Position numbers and translations under genes: made by a program
Notes under the pieces: model-generated
Told to the model about the DNA's origin: nothing
The model's database searches: none
Seen by the model: the letters and a program-made list of their open reading frames with translations, nothing else
DNA from: an uncultured Lachnospiraceae bacterium
GTDB taxonomy: Bacteria; Bacillota; Clostridia; Lachnospirales; Lachnospiraceae
Assembly (NCBI GenBank): GCA_910579085.1
Contig: CAJTRU010000001.1
Location: 1-64,000 of the forward strand
Length of the DNA: 64,000 nt
Reading direction: 5' to 3'
Part shown: piece after piece, positions 61,298 through 64,000 of the stretch
How the letters are laid out: the number at the start of each line of letters is the position of its first letter
Position numbering within the stretch: the stretch's first letter is position 1

Positions 61298-63223
61298 TTA
61301 CTTATTGTCACTATCACCAGTATTTTCCATGCTTTCTTCCTGGTGGCTTTCCAGTGCTTCCTTGTCTGCCTTATCCTCTATTACATTTGGTGCAAAAAGC
61401 GATTCAAACTCAAACCTGTCAATCCTCTCTTTTTCAAGAAGCAGTTTAGCACATTTGTGCAGGATTTCCATATGCTCTTCTAATATATTTTTTGCCCTTA
61501 CATAGCACTCATCCATTATACGTTTTACTTCATGGTCTATTTTCTTAGCAACATCTTCACTGTAGCCCCTGCTTGTATGGCCAAAATCACGCCCTATAAA
61601 GACTTCATCCTCATCAGCATAATTTATCATGCCTACATTCTCAGAAAAGCCGTATTTAGTCACCATTGCTTTGGCTGTATTTGTTGCCTGCTTAATATCC
61701 TGTGAGGCTCCTGTCGTTATATCATCAAATATTATAGACTCCGCAATACGGCCGCCAAGGCTTACTATAATATCCTGGAGCATCTTCCCTTTTGTCATAA
61801 ACATTTCGTCACGCTCTGGCAGAGGCATTGTATAACCTGCTGCCCCTGAACCTGTAGGTATAATTGACACCATATGGACAGGCCCTACATCTGGAAGCAG
61901 ATGGAACAATATTGCATGGCCAGCTTCATGGTATGCAGTAATCTTCTTATCTTTTTCAGATATAATCTTGCTCTTTTTCTCTTTGCCAATGCCTACTTTA
62001 ATAAATGACTTGCTTATGTCTTCCTGTTCTATAAACTTACGTCCATTCCTTGCACATACAATTGCAGCCTCATTTAAGAGGTTTTCAAGGTCTGCACCTG
62101 TAAATCCTACTGTAGTCTGTGCAATAGCCTTAAGGTCTACATCATCCCCCAGTGGCTTTCCTTTGGCATGGACATCAAGTATTTCCTCACGCCCCTTTAC
62201 ATCAGGACGTCCTACTGTAACACGCCTGTCAAAACGCCCTGGACGGAGTATTGCAGGGTCAAGTATATCCACACGGTTTGTAGCAGCCATAACAATAATG
62301 CCCTCATTAATGCCAAAACCGTCCATTTCAACAAGCATCTGGTTCAATGTCTGCTCGCGTTCATCATGTCCGCCACCAAGCCCTGAACCACGTTTACGTG
62401 CAACTGCATCAATTTCATCTATAAATACAATACATGGTGCGCTTCTTTTTGCTTCCGCAAATAAATCCCTTACACGTGAAGCACCTACACCAACAAACAT
62501 TTCCACAAAATCTGAACCAGACAGGCTGAAAAACGGCACTCCTGCCTCACCTGCAACAGCCTTTGCCAGAAGTGTCTTACCAGTTCCTGGAGGGCCTACA
62601 AGTATAATACCCTTAGGTATACGTGCCCCGACGCCTGTATATTTTCCAGGGTTAGCAAGAAAATCAACAATTTCTTCTAACTCTTCCTTCTCTTCTTTAA
62701 GCCCTGCCACATCACGGAATGTTTTAGCATGTTGGTCGTTAGGGTCAATACGCTGTGCACGGCTCTTGCCAAAATTCATCATTTTAGCATTGCTTCCGTT
62801 TGCGCCTGCTGACTGTGCTGACAAGAACGAGAAAAGGAAAAATATTACAATTATGCCAAGCCCGTATGGAAGTAATGTAGTAATAATCCATGATGTTTTC
62901 TGTATATCATGTACTTTGTACCTGTTGGCAAACTCAATATCTTCATTTAAAATATTTTCAATCTCTTTTACATCAGAAACATAAAAGCTTATTTTAGTAC
63001 CTCCTGACAGTACAACGCTTACCTCACCTGTAGGTGTTTCCTGGTTTGGCAGGATTTCCACAGACTCAATTCTGCCACTGTCTAAATCTGACTTAAAAGT
63101 ATTAATATTATACGAACTTGTAGAATTATTATCTAAAGCCCCTGAGACATATACCGCAAAAAATATTATTGCAAGTATTAAAATATAAAATCCTATTCCG
63201 GCTGTCTTCATCTGTTTCTTCAT
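61298..63223 (-). CDS. ftsH: ATP-dependent zinc metalloprotease FtsH
   Basis: Membrane-bound AAA+ protease for quality control of membrane and regulatory proteins. The 641 residues have two transmembrane helices (about 9-28 and 114-136) with an extracytoplasmic loop, the AAA domain (Walker A GPPGTGKT, Walker B CIVFIDEID, SRH region NRVDILDPAILRPGRFDR) and the zinc protease domain with HEAGH. The C-terminus is a charged tail. GGAG precedes the ATG. It follows hpt at 20 bases and is the last of the conserved tilS-hpt-ftsH set. Confidence 0.98.
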   Translation of the reverse strand: MKKQMKTAGIGFYILILAIIFFAVYVSGALDNNSTSSYNINTFKSDLDSGRIESVEILPNQETPTGEVSVVLSGGTKISFYVSDVKEIENILNEDIEFANRYKVHDIQKTSWIITTLLPYGLGIIVIFFLFSFLSAQSAGANGSNAKMMNFGKSRAQRIDPNDQHAKTFRDVAGLKEEKEELEEIVDFLANPGKYTGVGARIPKGIILVGPPGTGKTLLAKAVAGEAGVPFFSLSGSDFVEMFVGVGASRVRDLFAEAKRSAPCIVFIDEIDAVARKRGSGLGGGHDEREQTLNQMLVEMDGFGINEGIIVMAATNRVDILDPAILRPGRFDRRVTVGRPDVKGREEILDVHAKGKPLGDDVDLKAIAQTTVGFTGADLENLLNEAAIVCARNGRKFIEQEDISKSFIKVGIGKEKKSKIISEKDKKITAYHEAGHAILFHLLPDVGPVHMVSIIPTGSGAAGYTMPLPERDEMFMTKGKMLQDIIVSLGGRIAESIIFDDITTGASQDIKQATNTAKAMVTKYGFSENVGMINYADEDEVFIGRDFGHTSRGYSEDVAKKIDHEVKRIMDECYVRAKNILEEHMEILHKCAKLLLEKERIDRFEFESLFAPNVIEDKADKEALESHQEESMENTGDSDNK

Positions 63224-63244
63224 GTATAATCTCCTTCACTATTA

Positions 63245-63775
63245 TTAGTCCTCTTTAAACTCCACTTCCCCAATATATGGGAGATTACGGTATTTCTGCG
63301 CATAATCAAGCCCATAACCAGCCACAAATTTATCAGGTATAACAAAACCTGTATATTCAGCTTCAATATCTGCTTTCCTTCTGTCAGGCTTATCTAATAA
63401 TGTACATAATTTAACACTTGCAGGGTTTCTTGCAAGCAGCATCTTCTTTGTAAGGTTTAATGTTGAGCCTGTATCAATAATATCCTCAATAATAAGGCAA
63501 TGCTTGCCGTCCACTGGCTCATCAAGGTCTTTTTTTACTTCCAGCCTTCCAGAACTTTCTGTCCCGCTGCCATAACTTGAAACTGCCATAAAATCCATTG
63601 TTACTGGAACTGTAATCCTCTTGGCAAGTTCACAGCAAAAGAAAACACTGCCTTTTAATACACATATAAGGTGTATTTCCTTTCCTTCATAATCTTTATT
63701 AATCTGTGCTGCCATTTCTGATATTTTATCTGCTATCTGCTTTTCTGTAATCATCTCATGTATAACTGTATCCAT
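63245..63775 (-). CDS. hpt: Hypoxanthine phosphoribosyltransferase
   Basis: Purine salvage enzyme that makes IMP or GMP from hypoxanthine or guanine and PRPP. The 176-residue form starts at MDTVIHEMITEKQIA (63775), with GGGGAGA upstream. The PRPP loop LIIEDIIDTGSTL, the LKGSVFF segment and VAGYGLDYAQKYRNLPYIG are diagnostic. An ATG 19 codons upstream would overlap tilS and is rejected. It lies four bases after the tilS stop, in the conserved tilS-hpt-ftsH order. Confidence 0.96.
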   Translation of the reverse strand: MDTVIHEMITEKQIADKISEMAAQINKDYEGKEIHLICVLKGSVFFCCELAKRITVPVTMDFMAVSSYGSGTESSGRLEVKKDLDEPVDGKHCLIIEDIIDTGSTLNLTKKMLLARNPASVKLCTLLDKPDRRKADIEAEYTGFVIPDKFVAGYGLDYAQKYRNLPYIGEVEFKED

Positions 63776-63779
63776 CTTA

Positions 63780-64000
63780 TTAATTCTCCCCTTCTGTGCA
63801 TAAAGTTGCATGTAAAACTTCCCTTGTCCCATCTGTTACATAATAATATGCGCTACACCTTCCAATAGAAGGTATCCAAAGGATATGGCTTCCTTCTGCC
63901 AGTACCCATATCCTGCCACGCTCATTTGCTGGTATTTTGCTGTCAATAAATATACGGCTGAGTTTTTTCTTAGAACCATCTGTACGCAGCCAGATATAAT
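63780..64000 (-). CDS. tilS: tRNA(Ile)-lysidine synthetase, C-terminal part (runs off window)
   Basis: The last ~73 residues of TilS, which modifies the CAU anticodon of one tRNA-Ile to lysidine. The C-terminal TilS-C domain is visible: GSKKKLSRIFIDSKIPANERGRIWVLAEGSHILWIPSIG, then SAYYYVTDGTREVLHATL. It ends with tandem stop codons four bases before hpt. The catalytic N-terminus lies beyond base 64,000. The identification is supported by the tilS-hpt-ftsH gene order. Confidence 0.85.
   Translation of the reverse strand, partial: YIWLRTDGSKKKLSRIFIDSKIPANERGRIWVLAEGSHILWIPSIGRCSAYYYVTDGTREVLHATLCTEGEN

Overview
The window is an AT-rich chromosomal segment from a spore-forming, flagellated, low-GC Gram-positive anaerobe, most likely a gut Lachnospiraceae (Roseburia/Lachnospira/Butyrivibrio type). 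The evidence is SpoVG and CotJ spore proteins, flagellin with FliS, the paired GlgC/GlgD glycogen enzymes, T-box leaders before ileS and thrS, strong AGGAGG ribosome binding sites, and small families such as DUF5711, DUF1292 and DUF6442. The genus is an inference.

Layout. 1-2,300 is the end of an integrative element: a RecA/RepA-type ATPase, tyrosine integrase and excisionase-like HTH protein on the minus strand, with a divergent XRE regulator, abutting the tuf terminator. 2,307-6,983 is the str operon (rpsL-rpsG-fusA-tuf, minus strand) with one promoter before rpsL and another before tuf. A DUF5711 membrane protein follows, then about 1.1 kb of nested palindromic repeats. 9,360-12,244 is glgC-glgD-spoVG. 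12,560-17,640 reads the other way: murC, a DnaD-like protein, a DnaI/DnaC-like helicase loader and prs. Three perfect DnaA boxes sit directly after murC. 17,980-23,750 holds ileS with a T-box and an intracellular GH13 amylase, both bordered by dispersed repeats. 23,800-32,260 holds an Asn/Ser-rich small protein, a rhodanese, a secreted leucine-rich-repeat protein, a decayed IS200 copy, a LytTR regulator with a truncated AgrC-like kinase, a rhomboid protease, a flavodoxin-SCP2 fusion and a HIT protein. 32,270-37,620 is a flagellar patch (FliS, flagellin, a 1,116-residue unknown). 37,730-40,140 is thrS with its T-box. 40,270-44,130 has a DUF6442/XRE pair and a GntR-controlled double ABC transporter operon. 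44,150-47,520 has DUF1292, a CotJA-CotJB fusion with CotJC, DUF305 and a DHH phosphoesterase. 47,623-49,132 is an insertion sequence with clear 19-bp ends. 49,200-59,730 is mostly sugar use: two AraC regulators, DUF1349, a GPH symporter and beta-galactosidase, plus an NSS transporter and a broken PIN toxin locus. The end carries a CtpA-like S41 protease and the conserved tilS-hpt-ftsH operon.

The most unusual theme is a family of palindromic, MITE-like repeats scattered through the intergenic regions. It appears at least eight times, usually right after a stop codon. In two places it appears to supply the last codons of the neighbouring gene, and one copy is interrupted by a second repeat family. 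Other points of note are the DnaA-box cluster before the helicase-loader genes, a 48-bp palindromic operator before the ABC operon, and the CotJA-CotJB fusion. I found no CRISPR array, rRNA gene or tRNA gene.
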